Positions 17,304 through 25,755 of a stretch of 32,964 nucleotides of DNA are shown one piece after another (within the stretch, counting starts at the first letter, position 1; each line of letters opens with the position of its first letter). Source of the DNA: an uncultured Bacteroidales bacterium (GTDB taxonomy: Bacteria > Bacteroidota > Bacteroidia > Bacteroidales > VadinHA17); the NCBI GenBank assembly GCA_937871625.1, contig CALMRD010000408.1, positions 1-32,964 on the forward strand. The letters run 5' to 3'. The notes under the pieces are model-generated. The model worked only from the letters and a program-made list of their open reading frames with translations. It was not told the DNA's origin and made no database searches. Both the position numbers and the translations under genes were made by a program.

Positions 17304-18344
17304 CTAGCTGATACCTGTAATAGCTGAGAGCAGGAAATAGATACCTGCAGCCAGCAGCATCGAAACAGGGATGGTGAGCAGCCAGGCATAAAGCAGGTTT
17401 ATCGTCACACCCCAGCGCACTGCGGTGATCCTTTTCGTCAATCCCACGCCCATGATGGCACCCGTGATTGTGTGGGTCGTGCTCACGGGAATTCCAAAGG
17501 CCTCGGTGCCAAAAAGAAGCACCGCTCCCGCGGTCTCAGCCGCAACACCCTCGAAGGGAGTCAGTTTGGTGATCTTTGTGCCCATGGTCTTGACAATCCT
17601 CCATCCCCCTATGAGAGTGCCGAGTGCAATTGCAGAATAGCATCCGAGCACTATCCAGTGCGGTATGTCATGAACCTTGCCATCGACCATCTCAATATGT
17701 GCCCAGTGCGGAACCTCCTGCATGCCGTGAAAGTAAACCATGAGCGCAGCAGCAATGATCCCCATAACCTTCTGCGCGTCATTGCCGCCGTGTCCCAGGC
17801 TGAAGAGCGCGGATGAGAGAAGCTGAAAACCCTTGAATCGCTTCTCCAGACGGAATGGGTTACCCCTTCGACTGATCCAGAGAAGTAGGATTGAAAGAAA
17901 ATAGGACATGATCATTCCAAGCAGCGGAGCCAGGAAGATGAATGCAGCTATCACCGCAATCTTGCCCGTATGCACAACGTCCAAACCGGTATAGGCTATC
18001 GCTGCTCCGGCAAAACCACCGACGAGAGTATGGGATGAACTGGAGGGTATACCCAGGTACCAGGTAAGCAGGTTCCATATGATGGCGGCAATGATGCCTG
18101 CCAGGATGACCATCAGCGTAATAGCAGAGGTGTCTACAATCTTGGCAATGGTGTCAACAATATGTAGCTCGAAAACAAGATAGGCCAGCCAGTTGAACGC
18201 CGCTGCCCACACAACTGCCTGAAAGGGAGTAAGGACCTTGGTTGAGACCACCGTGGCTATTGAGTTGGCCGCATCATGGAAACCATTGATGAGGTCGAAG
18301 GCAAAGGCCAGGACTATGATGATGATCAGAATTGTAAAATCCAT
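17304..18344 (-). CDS. PiT family inorganic phosphate transporter
   Basis: 346 residues, almost entirely hydrophobic with about ten membrane segments. The two inverted PiT signature repeats are present: NGFHDAANSIATVVST near the N-terminus (about 20-36) and a second set near the C-terminus (GHGGNDAQKVMGI, then STTHTITGAIMGVGLTKR). It carries metal-phosphate or Na+/H+-coupled phosphate across the inner membrane with low affinity. It is somewhat short compared with E. coli PitA (about 500) because it lacks the large central loop, as is common in this phylum. It lies 11 bp downstream of the DUF47 gene, the standard PiT accessory pair. Confidence 0.95.
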   Translation of the reverse strand: MDFTILIIIIVLAFAFDLINGFHDAANSIATVVSTKVLTPFQAVVWAAAFNWLAYLVFELHIVDTIAKIVDTSAITLMVILAGIIAAIIWNLLTWYLGIPSSSSHTLVGGFAGAAIAYTGLDVVHTGKIAVIAAFIFLAPLLGMIMSYFLSILLLWISRRGNPFRLEKRFKGFQLLSSALFSLGHGGNDAQKVMGIIAAALMVYFHGMQEVPHWAHIEMVDGKVHDIPHWIVLGCYSAIALGTLIGGWRIVKTMGTKITKLTPFEGVAAETAGAVLLFGTEAFGIPVSTTHTITGAIMGVGLTKRITAVRWGVTINLLYAWLLTIPVSMLLAAGIYFLLSAITGIS

Positions 18345-18355
18345 CAGGGGCTCTG

Positions 18356-19003
18356 TTAGGCAATTTTGATAATGACGGAAGAGAGAATGTCTGCGACATC
18401 GTCACAGCGGTCAACTGCCTTCTCAAGAGCTGCAAGAACATCCTTCTTCTTGATCAGCTCAATGGCATCACTCTCCTCCTGGAAAAGTTTTGCCAGATAC
18501 CTGTGGTTAATATCATCAGCATGCTCCTCCAGCTCTCCTATCTTCCTGCAGTTATCCTTGTACTTGCTCAGATTCAGCACGTCACGGAGGCCGTTAAAGG
18601 CTGTGTTGATCTCTATTGATGCATCCCGGATGACTTCAGCCATCTCACGGAATTCAGGAGGTACCTCCCTCATCTTGTAGAGATGAGCCTGCTTGGCAGC
18701 ACTGTGTGTCAGATCCAGAACAGAGTCGGTGGCGTGAATAAGTTCAAAGATATCTTCACGGTCAAAGGGTGTTATAAAGGTGCCGCTCAAAGCCTTGTAA
18801 AGATTCCTGGCTATCTGGTCACCGACAAGCTCCGCCTCCTTTATCTTCTGCCCCAGCGCCTCCCTCCTTTCGGGCGACGGTTCATTCATGAATTCAACGA
18901 GTAACTCAGCACCTACAATAAGGTTGGCTGATGCATCCTTGAAGAGAGGATAGAACTTACCCTCCCTGGGTGCGAGAAAGGAGAACACCTTGTCGAGTTT
19001 CAT
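18356..19003 (-). CDS. DUF47/PhoU-like Pit accessory protein
   Basis: 215 residues from the ATG at 19003 (MKLDKVFSFLAPREGKF). An upstream start at 19036 would overlap the predicted -7 element and add a non-conserved tail, so it is rejected. The protein is all-helical, PhoU-like, with acidic metal-binding-like stretches (FELIHATDSVLDLTHSAAKQ; ELEEHADDINHRY; DRCDDVADIL). It is a cytosolic partner thought to modulate the PiT transporter next door. Known DUF47-pit pairs support this, but its mechanism is not settled. Confidence 0.93.
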   Translation of the reverse strand: MKLDKVFSFLAPREGKFYPLFKDASANLIVGAELLVEFMNEPSPERREALGQKIKEAELVGDQIARNLYKALSGTFITPFDREDIFELIHATDSVLDLTHSAAKQAHLYKMREVPPEFREMAEVIRDASIEINTAFNGLRDVLNLSKYKDNCRKIGELEEHADDINHRYLAKLFQEESDAIELIKKKDVLAALEKAVDRCDDVADILSSVIIKIA

Positions 19004-19033
19004 CTGATTTCTGAGTATGGTTTTACAACTCCA

Positions 19034-19041
19034 CAAAAGTA
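19034..19041 (-). promoter_or_regulatory. Candidate -7 element for the DUF47-pit operon
   Basis: Minus strand TACTTTTG (TAnnTTTG), 30 bp upstream of the ATG at 19003. The -33 region is poor. It supports the 19003 start, since a start at 19036 would lie within the promoter. Confidence 0.45.
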
Positions 19042-19161
19042 TACTAATGACTTTAGTCCCGAAAGAACATTTGCGGGAATTTCGCTGAAAGAGATAAAAT
19101 TTATTCTTTAGCTTAGGCTAACATTCGCTATCTTGCACTTCAAATACCACATAAGCAATTC

Positions 19162-20562
19162 ATGAAGTTAACATTCTACGGGGCTGCCCGTGAGGTGACG
19201 GGCAGCAAGATACTTATAGAGACGGAACACGGAAAAAACATCCTGCTCGACTGCGGACAGTTCCAGGGAAAGGGTCTGGAGACCGAGGAGATGAACCGGG
19301 CAGTGCCATTCCCTCCCGCCTCTGTTGACCATATTATACTGTCACATGCTCATATAGACCACTCAGGACTCATCCCCTTTCTTTACCGTAACGGGTTCAC
19401 CGGGTCTGTGATCTGCACGAACGCCACTCGTGATCTCTGTTCCATCATGCTTGCCGATTCGGGAAAGATACAGGAGTACGATACCAGGTACTTCAACAGG
19501 AAAAGGGCAAGAAAAAATCTCCCACCCGTTGATCCTCTCTATACACAGGCTGATGCCGTGGCCTCAATGCACCTCTTCATCGGGGTGGCCTATGACCGGA
19601 AGTTCCGCATTGACGACTATACTACCATCAGGTTCACCAATACCGGTCATATGCTTGGCAGCAGCGTGATAACCCTTGAACTCAGGGAGAAAGATGGTAT
19701 CAGGCGGCTGGCATACACCGGTGATATCGGAAGACCTTCAAACAGGATACTGAAGAGTCCCGAGCCATTCCCCCAGGCAGACATCCTCATAACCGAGTCG
19801 ACTTACGGCGACCGCCTGCACCCTACTGCAGAGGAATCTGACGAGGAGCTCTTCAGGGTGGTCCGTCACACATGCGTTGAGAAGAGAGGCAAGCTTATCA
19901 TCCCCGCCTTCAGTGTGGGCCGTACCCAGGAGGTCGTCTATTCGCTTAATTCATTGTACAACGCCGGCAGGCTGCCCAGGGTGGATATCTATGTCGACAG
20001 TCCCCTGTCTGTCAACGCTACGAACATTTTCCGCCTGCATACCGAGTGTTTCAATAGCGATGTCCAGGAAGTGATGCTCTCTGACCCCGACCCGTTCGGA
20101 TTCAACAGCCTCTTTTACATCACAGAGGTTGAACATTCCAAGAGGCTTAACGATATAAGGGAACCGGTAATCATCATCTCATCATCGGGAATGATGGAGG
20201 CCGGGCGCGTCAAACATCACCTGGCAAACAGCATCAGCAACCCTGCCAATACTGTTCTTGCCGTTGGTTACTGTGCTCCTTCCACACTCGGAGCCAGGAT
20301 ACTGGGAGGTGCCGAAGAGGTATCCATACATGGTAACAGCTATGAGGTGAAGGCAGATATTGAAAGGATCGAGTCATACTCCGGCCACGGCGATTACAGG
20401 GAGATGGCCGGCTACCTCTCCTGCCAGGATACCTCCAGGCTGCAGAACATATTCCTGGTACACGGCGAGTATGAGACACAGGTTAAATATCAGTCATATC
20501 TCGAGTCAAAGGGGTTTGGAAATATTGAGATCCCGGCATACGGAAAATCTTTTTCACTGTGA
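19162..20562 (+). CDS. MBL-fold / beta-CASP ribonuclease-family protein
   Basis: 466 residues. A metallo-beta-lactamase core carries motif 2 HAHIDH (62-67), a further His in NTGHMLGSS and Asp in YTGDIGR. A beta-CASP insertion follows (TESTYGDRLHP, IPAFSVGRTQEVVYSL, SSSGMMEAGRVKHHL) and the late MBL motif SGHGDYREM. The order and length fit the YSH1/RNase-J-like "RNA exonuclease" group (COG1236), probably a cytosolic zinc-dependent RNA-processing nuclease. The substrate is not visible. It is divergent from the DUF47-pit genes and lies 63 bp before nhaD. No terminator was seen between them, but nhaD has its own promoter-like element. Confidence 0.93.
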   Translation: MKLTFYGAAREVTGSKILIETEHGKNILLDCGQFQGKGLETEEMNRAVPFPPASVDHIILSHAHIDHSGLIPFLYRNGFTGSVICTNATRDLCSIMLADSGKIQEYDTRYFNRKRARKNLPPVDPLYTQADAVASMHLFIGVAYDRKFRIDDYTTIRFTNTGHMLGSSVITLELREKDGIRRLAYTGDIGRPSNRILKSPEPFPQADILITESTYGDRLHPTAEESDEELFRVVRHTCVEKRGKLIIPAFSVGRTQEVVYSLNSLYNAGRLPRVDIYVDSPLSVNATNIFRLHTECFNSDVQEVMLSDPDPFGFNSLFYITEVEHSKRLNDIREPVIIISSSGMMEAGRVKHHLANSISNPANTVLAVGYCAPSTLGARILGGAEEVSIHGNSYEVKADIERIESYSGHGDYREMAGYLSCQDTSRLQNIFLVHGEYETQVKYQSYLESKGFGNIEIPAYGKSFSL

Positions 20563-20599
20563 TTTATATAATATTCCTTTCAGAGTCGTTCTGAAAATT

Positions 20600-20607
20600 T
20601 ATTTTTG
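20600..20607 (+). promoter_or_regulatory. Candidate -7 element for nhaD
   Basis: TATTTTTG fits TAnnTTTG exactly and would start transcription near 20614, about 12 nt before the ATG at 20626. The TTG at its end (20605-20607) is in frame with nhaD but is a promoter base triplet, not a likely start codon. Confidence 0.5.
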
Positions 20608-20625
20608 CACAAAAATTTCCGAATC

Positions 20626-22092
20626 ATGTTTATAGCAATGGTCATTCTATTCGTGCTGGGTTACCTGGCCATCGCACTGGAGCATCCTCTCAAGATAGAG
20701 AAGGCTGCCAGTGCGCTCATTCTCGGATCTGTCCTCTGGGCTCTGTATGCTCTTTTCAGTGAACAGATCCTCGGTCTTGGCTTTTCCCCTTCATGGGAAG
20801 AGATGAAGATGATGGCCCGGGAGATAATTCAGAACATCATGCCGGTCATGAGTGCTGACGCGTTCGCCACCTGTCCCTTTAATGAGACAGTGGAACTGGC
20901 ATCCCATCCCAATGCATTTGTCAAGTTTGAACTGGCACATCACCTTGTTGAGACTGCTGAGATACTCTTCTTTCTCTTCGGTGCCATGACCATTGTTGAG
21001 GTCATTGACCAGCACCAGGGTTTTACCGTCATCACGAACAAGATATCCACAAACAGCAAGGTCAAACTGCTCTGGATCCTCGGTATCCTCACATTCTTCA
21101 TGTCCGCTGTCCTTGACAACCTCACCACCACCATCGTCATGATAGCCCTGCTCAGGAAGCTGATATCCGACAAACCGACACGGTGGATCTATGCAAGTAT
21201 GATAGTAATCTCGGCTAACTCCGGTGGCGCATGGTCACCCATAGGCGACGTCACCACCATCATGCTCTGGATAGGGGGTCAGATAACCACTGTCAATATT
21301 ATTCTCAAAGTGATTGTTCCGAGCCTGGTAAGCATGATCGTCCCGCTGACCATACTGTCGTTCATGGTTTCGGGCAATGTGACAAGGCCCGAGAGACCTG
21401 CCTACGCCGGTGAGCTGACAACCCCCTTTGAAAGGACATTTATACTCATCCTGGGTATTTGTATGCTGCTGTTTGTGCCCGTCTTCAAGACAGTCACCCA
21501 CCTTCCTCCCTATGTAGGGATGTTGTTCGGACTGGGTGTTCTCTGGCTCGTTTCGGAGATCATGCACCGCGACAAGGAGGATGAGATCAGGAAGAAACTT
21601 ACGATCTACCATATCGTCAAGAAGGTTGACACACCCACGATATTCTTCTTTCTTGGTATCCTCACCGCAGTAGCTGCCCTGCAGAGCGCAGGTCAGCTCA
21701 GCCTGCTTGCGGGATGGCTCGACGAGAAGTTGGGCAACATATACCTGATAAACCTTGCCATTGGGGCCCTCTCGGCCGTGGTTGACAACGTACCGCTTGT
21801 CGCAGGCGCCATGGGTATGTATGATGTGGTCACACCGGACATGCTGCGTATGGCTGCCGATCCGGCCTATGCATCATTCTTCGTGCAGGACGGTCTCTTC
21901 TGGGAGTTCCTGGCCTACTGTGCCGGAACAGGAGGAAGCATGCTGATAATAGGCTCTGCTGCCGGTGTGGCGGCCATGGGCCTTGAACGTATTGACTTTA
22001 TCTGGTATATGAAGAAGATATCATTGCTTGCCCTCGCCGGGTACCTCGCCGGTGCCGGTGCATACTGGCTGCAGGCACAGCTTATACACTGA
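20626..22092 (+). CDS. nhaD: NhaD family Na+/H+ antiporter
   Basis: 488 residues from the ATG at 20626. About 12 membrane segments with the NhaD/ion-transporter-superfamily motifs: VLDNLTTTIVMIALLRKL, SANSGGAWSPIGDVTTIMLW and the C-half counterparts VVDNVPLVAGAMGMYDV and GTGGSMLIIGSAAGVAAMG. The paired Asp-Asn and Ser-Asn-x-Gly-Gly motifs are those expected for sodium binding. It exports Na+ (or Li+) in exchange for protons across the inner membrane. A second, shorter member of the same superfamily follows directly. The tandem suggests salt or alkaline pH adaptation or a sodium-based energetics cluster, which is inference. Confidence 0.93.
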   Translation: MFIAMVILFVLGYLAIALEHPLKIEKAASALILGSVLWALYALFSEQILGLGFSPSWEEMKMMAREIIQNIMPVMSADAFATCPFNETVELASHPNAFVKFELAHHLVETAEILFFLFGAMTIVEVIDQHQGFTVITNKISTNSKVKLLWILGILTFFMSAVLDNLTTTIVMIALLRKLISDKPTRWIYASMIVISANSGGAWSPIGDVTTIMLWIGGQITTVNIILKVIVPSLVSMIVPLTILSFMVSGNVTRPERPAYAGELTTPFERTFILILGICMLLFVPVFKTVTHLPPYVGMLFGLGVLWLVSEIMHRDKEDEIRKKLTIYHIVKKVDTPTIFFFLGILTAVAALQSAGQLSLLAGWLDEKLGNIYLINLAIGALSAVVDNVPLVAGAMGMYDVVTPDMLRMAADPAYASFFVQDGLFWEFLAYCAGTGGSMLIIGSAAGVAAMGLERIDFIWYMKKISLLALAGYLAGAGAYWLQAQLIH

Positions 22093-22104
22093 GGTTGAAA
22101 AAAA

Positions 22105-22112
22105 TATTTTTG
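22105..22112 (+). promoter_or_regulatory. Possible -7 element between the two antiporter genes
   Basis: TATTTTTG, an exact TAnnTTTG match. It would start transcription just inside the hairpin at 22114-22143, putting the hairpin at the very 5' end of the message for the second antiporter. It competes with the element at 22143-22150. Confidence 0.3.
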
Positions 22113-22113
22113 T

Positions 22114-22149
22114 AAAGGGCTTCATCGAATGGTGAAGCCCTTTATATTT
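22114..22149 (+). terminator. Hairpin after nhaD, likely terminator or leader structure
   Basis: A perfect 11-bp stem (22114-22124 with 22133-22143, ending AAGGGCTTCA / TGAAGCCCTT) has an 8-nt loop and is followed by TATATTT. It lies 21 bp after the nhaD stop. The trailing T-tract is interrupted by A residues, so termination may be partial. Its 3' end overlaps the -7 element of the next gene. Confidence 0.6.
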
Positions 22150-22150
22150 G
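22143..22150 (+). promoter_or_regulatory. Candidate -7 element for the second antiporter gene
   Basis: TATATTTG (TAnnTTTG), 54 bp before the ATG at 22205 and overlapping the last base of the hairpin stem. The in-frame TTG at 22148 belongs to this element and is not a credible start. Confidence 0.45.
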
Positions 22151-22204
22151 CATCCTCTAATCCTCCTCACAGGTACAGATATACCATCATTAATTCCCCT
22201 GAAC

Positions 22205-23362
22205 ATGTTTCTGATCCAGAACTTTGAGTTCGTGCTCTTTGCACTTACACTCGTGGGAGTAGCACTCTTCCACAGGCATACTATGTGGGTGGCCCTCACA
22301 GGCATGACCCTTATCATCATCTACAAGCTGGTGTTCAATGATCCGGCTGACCCGTTCCAGCTCTTCCACCACCTCGGGGAAGAAGGACGTACTCTCATCA
22401 ATCTCATGGGTTTACTATTCGGATTTTCACTCCTCGCAAAGCACTTTGAAGAGTCACATGTCCCTGACCTGCTCCCCAACTACCTCAGCGGGGGGTGGCT
22501 CGGGGCTTTCTCCCTGCTGGTGATGATCATGGTGCTCTCTTCATTCCTTGATAACATCGCAGCAGCCCTTATAGGAGGAACAATAGCCCTGGTAGTCTTC
22601 AGAGGTAAGGTGCACATCGGATACGTGGCTGCCATAGTGGCCTCCAGCAACGCAGGGGGAGCAGGAAGCGTCATCGGTGATACAACTACCACCCTCATGT
22701 GGATCGACGGAGTTCCTGCAATGAATGTCATACATGCATATATTGCAGTAATACCGGCACTTATTGTGTTCGGTATACCCCTCTCGATCATCCAGACAAA
22801 ATTCCAGCCTATACAGAATGATGCCACGCCAGGAATAAAAATAGACTACCGGAAAATAGTGGTTGTAGCCCTGATTCTCGTTGGAGCAATCACCACCAAT
22901 ATCCTGCTTGACTTCCCGGCTGCAGGGGTATGGGGAGGCATTCTTCTCGGAGCGCTCATAACCTCCACCCCCTGGGCAGAACTGAAGAACTCACTGAAAG
23001 GTACTATCTTCCTGCTGGCCCTGGTTCTCTCTGCCTCAATGATGCCTGTTGAAGAACTGCCCTCCGCATCATGGCAGACAAGCTTCGTTCTTGGATTTGT
23101 ATCCTCCATATTTGACAACATACCCCTGACCAAACTGGCTCTTGAACAGGGAGGATACGACTGGGGCATGCTTGCATATGCAGTCGGATTCGGGGGATCA
23201 ATGATATGGTTCGGATCATCGGCAGGTGTTGCCATTACCAATAAATTCCCGGAAGGCAGATCCGTTGCCAGGTGGCTGAAGAGCGGCTGGTGGATTGCGG
23301 CTGCTTACGTGATCGGCTTCCTGGTCCTGCTGGCTATAAAGGGATGGACACCAGTCATATAA
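22205..23362 (+). CDS. NhaD/ArsB ion-transporter superfamily antiporter (second copy, divergent)
   Basis: 385 residues from the ATG at 22205. About 10-11 membrane segments. Motifs parallel those of the preceding NhaD: FLDNIAAALIGG, ASSNAGGAGSVIGDTTTTLMW, and in the second half SIFDNIPLTKLALEQGGYDW and GFGGSMIWFGSSAGVAI. It is about 100 residues shorter than the upstream NhaD and only loosely alike outside the motifs, so it is an ancient paralog, not a recent duplication. It is probably a sodium or other cation/proton antiporter, but organic-anion (citrate-type) transport is possible in this superfamily and the ion cannot be read from sequence. It ends in a strong terminator. Confidence 0.85.
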   Translation: MFLIQNFEFVLFALTLVGVALFHRHTMWVALTGMTLIIIYKLVFNDPADPFQLFHHLGEEGRTLINLMGLLFGFSLLAKHFEESHVPDLLPNYLSGGWLGAFSLLVMIMVLSSFLDNIAAALIGGTIALVVFRGKVHIGYVAAIVASSNAGGAGSVIGDTTTTLMWIDGVPAMNVIHAYIAVIPALIVFGIPLSIIQTKFQPIQNDATPGIKIDYRKIVVVALILVGAITTNILLDFPAAGVWGGILLGALITSTPWAELKNSLKGTIFLLALVLSASMMPVEELPSASWQTSFVLGFVSSIFDNIPLTKLALEQGGYDWGMLAYAVGFGGSMIWFGSSAGVAITNKFPEGRSVARWLKSGWWIAAAYVIGFLVLLAIKGWTPVI

Positions 23363-23384
23363 AACCAATAGCCTGAAAAAAAGT

Positions 23385-23406
23385 AAGGCCGGGGTCCCGG
23401 CCTTTT
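23385..23406 (+). terminator. Rho-independent terminator after the second antiporter gene
   Basis: An 8-bp GC-rich stem (AAGGCCGG, 23385-23392, with CCGGCCTT, 23397-23404) has a 4-nt loop and then TT plus an AT-rich tail. It begins 22 bp after the stop codon. Confidence 0.8.
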
Positions 23407-23415
23407 ATAATCATG

Positions 23416-23450
23416 AAAAAAAAAGAGGCTGCCCTGTCCGGACAGCCTCT
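23416..23450 (-). terminator. Rho-independent terminator after the RRM protein gene
   Basis: On the minus strand, an 11-bp stem with one G-U pair (23440-23450 with 23424-23434) and a 5-nt loop is followed by nine T residues (A-run 23416-23424). It begins 13 bp after the stop of the RNA-binding protein gene. With the plus-strand terminator at 23385 it forms a back-to-back pair between convergent genes. Confidence 0.85.
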
Positions 23451-23463
23451 GCTGTGTTATACC

Positions 23464-23766
23464 TTAGTATCTCTGTTCATCCCTGTCACGAAAATCGCGA
23501 CGGGGCCTGAAAGGTTTCTTCTCTGCCTTCGGCTCAGACTTCTTAACGATGATCTGACTGCCATCGAGCTCTGAATTGTTGAGTTTTTCGATAGCCTCAT
23601 AACCGGCACGGTCATCAGCCATCTCTACGAAACCATAACGCTTGGAAAAGCCGGTCTCACGGTCCATGATAACTTTTGCGGAGATAACCTCCCCAAATTT
23701 GCTGAAAAGTTCCTGAAGGTCTTCTGCTTTGGTAACAGAACTCAGCTTGGCGACAAAAATGTTCAT
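23464..23766 (-). CDS. Single-RRM RNA-binding protein
   Basis: 100 residues. One RNA recognition motif (about 1-78) with RNP2 at NIFVAKL (2-8) and RNP1 at KRYGFVEM (about 43-50), the aromatic residues expected to stack on RNA. A short basic tail rich in Lys/Arg/Pro/Asp follows (KAEKKPFRPRRDFRDRDEQR). This is the small bacterial Rbp type abundant in Bacteroidota. In Bacteroides thetaiotaomicron relatives (RbpA/B/C) influence expression of polysaccharide loci and bind RNA widely. It is a monocistronic gene with its own promoter, a long leader (about 85 nt) and a strong terminator. The leader would be a natural place for autoregulation, which is inference. Confidence 0.95.
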   Translation of the reverse strand: MNIFVAKLSSVTKAEDLQELFSKFGEVISAKVIMDRETGFSKRYGFVEMADDRAGYEAIEKLNNSELDGSQIIVKKSEPKAEKKPFRPRRDFRDRDEQRY

Positions 23767-23857
23767 CTGAAAATTAATTAAATGTTAATAAAACAATAAA
23801 ATCAACAGGGAGGGGTATATGCAATTATGCCGGCCCCTTCAGACCTGCCAATCAACA

Positions 23858-23890
23858 CAAAGGTATTTAAATATTTTTAACATTTGCAAA
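23858..23890 (-). promoter_or_regulatory. Promoter of the RRM protein gene
   Basis: Minus strand TTTG (23890-23887), 21-nt spacer, TACCTTTG (23865-23858): both elements match the Bacteroidota consensus exactly. The predicted start is near 23851, leaving a leader of about 85 nt before the ATG at 23766. Confidence 0.6.
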
Positions 23891-23940
23891 TTAATTTAAT
23901 TATTTGAAAATGATCCAATAAGAGAATTCCGGACCGTCTG

Positions 23941-25755
23941 CTATCTTACCAGAGGGGCCGTTTTCCTGCTCAGCCACTCTCTCTCTTCCGGTTCAAGCCT
24001 GTCAGCCAGCATGTTAAATACCTTCTTATGGTAATCGTTCAGCCACTGAAGCTCTGCATCATCAAGGAGCGACAGATCTGTCAGTGCCCGGTCAATATAA
24101 CAGAGTGTAACGGTCTCGAATCTCAGAAAACTACCGTAATCGCTCTCCCTGTCATTGACGCAGAGAATAAGGTTCTCCGTTCTGAAACCGTATTTTCCCT
24201 CGAGGTACACTGCCGGTTCATCAGAGGTAACCATACCCGGTTCAATCACGGTCTTCAGGTCTCCTGTAGCAGCCGAGCCTATGGTCTGGGGGCCTTCATG
24301 CACATTTAGAAAACTGCCCACCCCGTGGCCGGTTCCGTGACCGTAGTTCAGTCCGTTGTCCCACAGGGCCTTTCGTGCCAGCAACTCGATCTGATATCCG
24401 CGGGTGCCGTACGGAAACTTTGCCATGGCCAGGTCAATAGTGCCCCTGAGAGCCAGGGTGAAGTGCTTTCGCATCTCAGTGTCGGGTTGCCCCAGCGCAA
24501 TGGTCCTCGTAATATCAGTAGTACCACCATAGTACTGACCGCCGGAATCCAGCAGAAAGATCCCTGACTGCTCCAGCACGGCATCACTGTCGGGCGACGG
24601 CACGTAGTGAGGCAATGCAGCATGCTCATTGAAGGCAGCTATTGTGGCAAAAGAGGGACCGAGACATCCCTCCTGGCTCATCCGCAGGGACTCAAGCTTC
24701 GCCGAGGCGGAGAGCTCCGTAATCTTCTCACTGCCTATCGTGTTCTCGAGCCAGATGAAAAAGCGGGTGAGGGCCACGCCGTCCCTGATCATAACCTCCC
24801 GCAGGTTCTTTATCTCAGCATCATTCCTGATGGCTTTGAGCCTCGTGGGAATGCTCAGGTCATGAACAACCTTTACAGCTCCCGGAACAGCCCTGCGCAA
24901 AGCAGCCGAGGTGTTTGACGGGGAGAGCAGCAGCCTGCTTCCGGCTGGAAGCGACCTCAGCACCGAGGTTGTAATTTCATACGGCAGAAGCACAACCCCG
25001 TCACGGTCAAATGCAGCCTTAAGGAAACCGGGGATTTTGTCTTCGTCGGCAAAGAGTATCACCTGATCATTGCTTACGATGGCAAACGACAAAAGCAACG
25101 GGCTGTAGGTTATGTCCCTGCCGCGTATGTTAAGGAGCCACATCACATCATCACAGGAGGTAAGCAACTGGTAGTCAACGCTCATGGTCTTCATCCTCTC
25201 CCTGACGCGGTATATCTTCTCATTACGGCTCTCGCCGGCAAATTCCAGGGGCAGGTCAAAGGCTTCCCCGTCCGGTAAAGGTGGTCTGTCATGCCATACC
25301 GGGGTGATCAGATCGCTACTGAGCGAGAGCCTGATACCCTTCTCCTTCAGCTGCAAGCGAAGAAGCCCGGCAACGGAGACAGAGATCACTCTTCCGTCAA
25401 CGGCTACCAGGCTGCCCCTCTTCATCTTTTCTGCAAGCCAGTCAATATATTCAGGGGTGTGAGGTATCTTCAGCCTGACAAGTTCAAATCCTGAATTCAT
25501 CAGCTGGCCGGCTGCCTGAACAAAATAGCGGCTGTCAGTCCAGAGACCGGCAAATTTGGCCGTGATCACCACAGTGCCGGCGGAGCCGGAAAAACCTGTA
25601 AGCCACCTTATCGCCCTCCAGTGATCAGGGAGATACTCCCCGAGATGGGGATCAGCTGAGGGTATTATAAGTGCATCAACACCCCTCTTCTTCATAACTG
25701 CACGAATGGCAGCGAGGCGACTCCTGTGAGCATTCGTATCCATGGCGGCTGTCAT
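23941..25755 (-). CDS. Xaa-Pro aminopeptidase (M24B, three-domain type)
   Basis: 604 residues with no signal peptide, so cytosolic. Two creatinase-like N-terminal domains (about 10-155 and 160-310) precede the pita-bread catalytic domain (about 312-535). The dinuclear metal ligands are all present: Asp403 and Asp414 (LLDSGGQYYGGTTDITRT), His477 (GHGTGHGVG), Glu513 (SDEPAVY) and Glu527 (FRTENL). The length and domain plan match the eukaryote-like XPNPEP1 type rather than the 440-residue E. coli PepP. It removes the N-terminal residue from Xaa-Pro peptides. The ATG at 25755 overlaps the stop of the upstream DPP-IV gene by one base (TGATG) and has a strong Shine-Dalgarno, so that start is preferred over the ATG at 25743. 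Translational coupling is likely. Confidence 0.95.
   Translation of the reverse strand: MTAAMDTNAHRSRLAAIRAVMKKRGVDALIIPSADPHLGEYLPDHWRAIRWLTGFSGSAGTVVITAKFAGLWTDSRYFVQAAGQLMNSGFELVRLKIPHTPEYIDWLAEKMKRGSLVAVDGRVISVSVAGLLRLQLKEKGIRLSLSSDLITPVWHDRPPLPDGEAFDLPLEFAGESRNEKIYRVRERMKTMSVDYQLLTSCDDVMWLLNIRGRDITYSPLLLSFAIVSNDQVILFADEDKIPGFLKAAFDRDGVVLLPYEITTSVLRSLPAGSRLLLSPSNTSAALRRAVPGAVKVVHDLSIPTRLKAIRNDAEIKNLREVMIRDGVALTRFFIWLENTIGSEKITELSASAKLESLRMSQEGCLGPSFATIAAFNEHAALPHYVPSPDSDAVLEQSGIFLLDSGGQYYGGTTDITRTIALGQPDTEMRKHFTLALRGTIDLAMAKFPYGTRGYQIELLARKALWDNGLNYGHGTGHGVGSFLNVHEGPQTIGSAATGDLKTVIEPGMVTSDEPAVYLEGKYGFRTENLILCVNDRESDYGSFLRFETVTLCYIDRALTDLSLLDDAELQWLNDYHKKVFNMLADRLEPEEREWLSRKTAPLVR

Noticed and set aside
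20605-20625. TTG start for nhaD at 20605
   Set aside because: The TTG is the end of an exact TAnnTTTG promoter element. The ATG at 20626 gives the normal N-terminus.
22148-22204. TTG start for the second antiporter at 22148
   Set aside because: The TTG is within TATATTTG, and the added 19 residues are not membrane-protein-like. The ATG at 22205 starts the first transmembrane segment.
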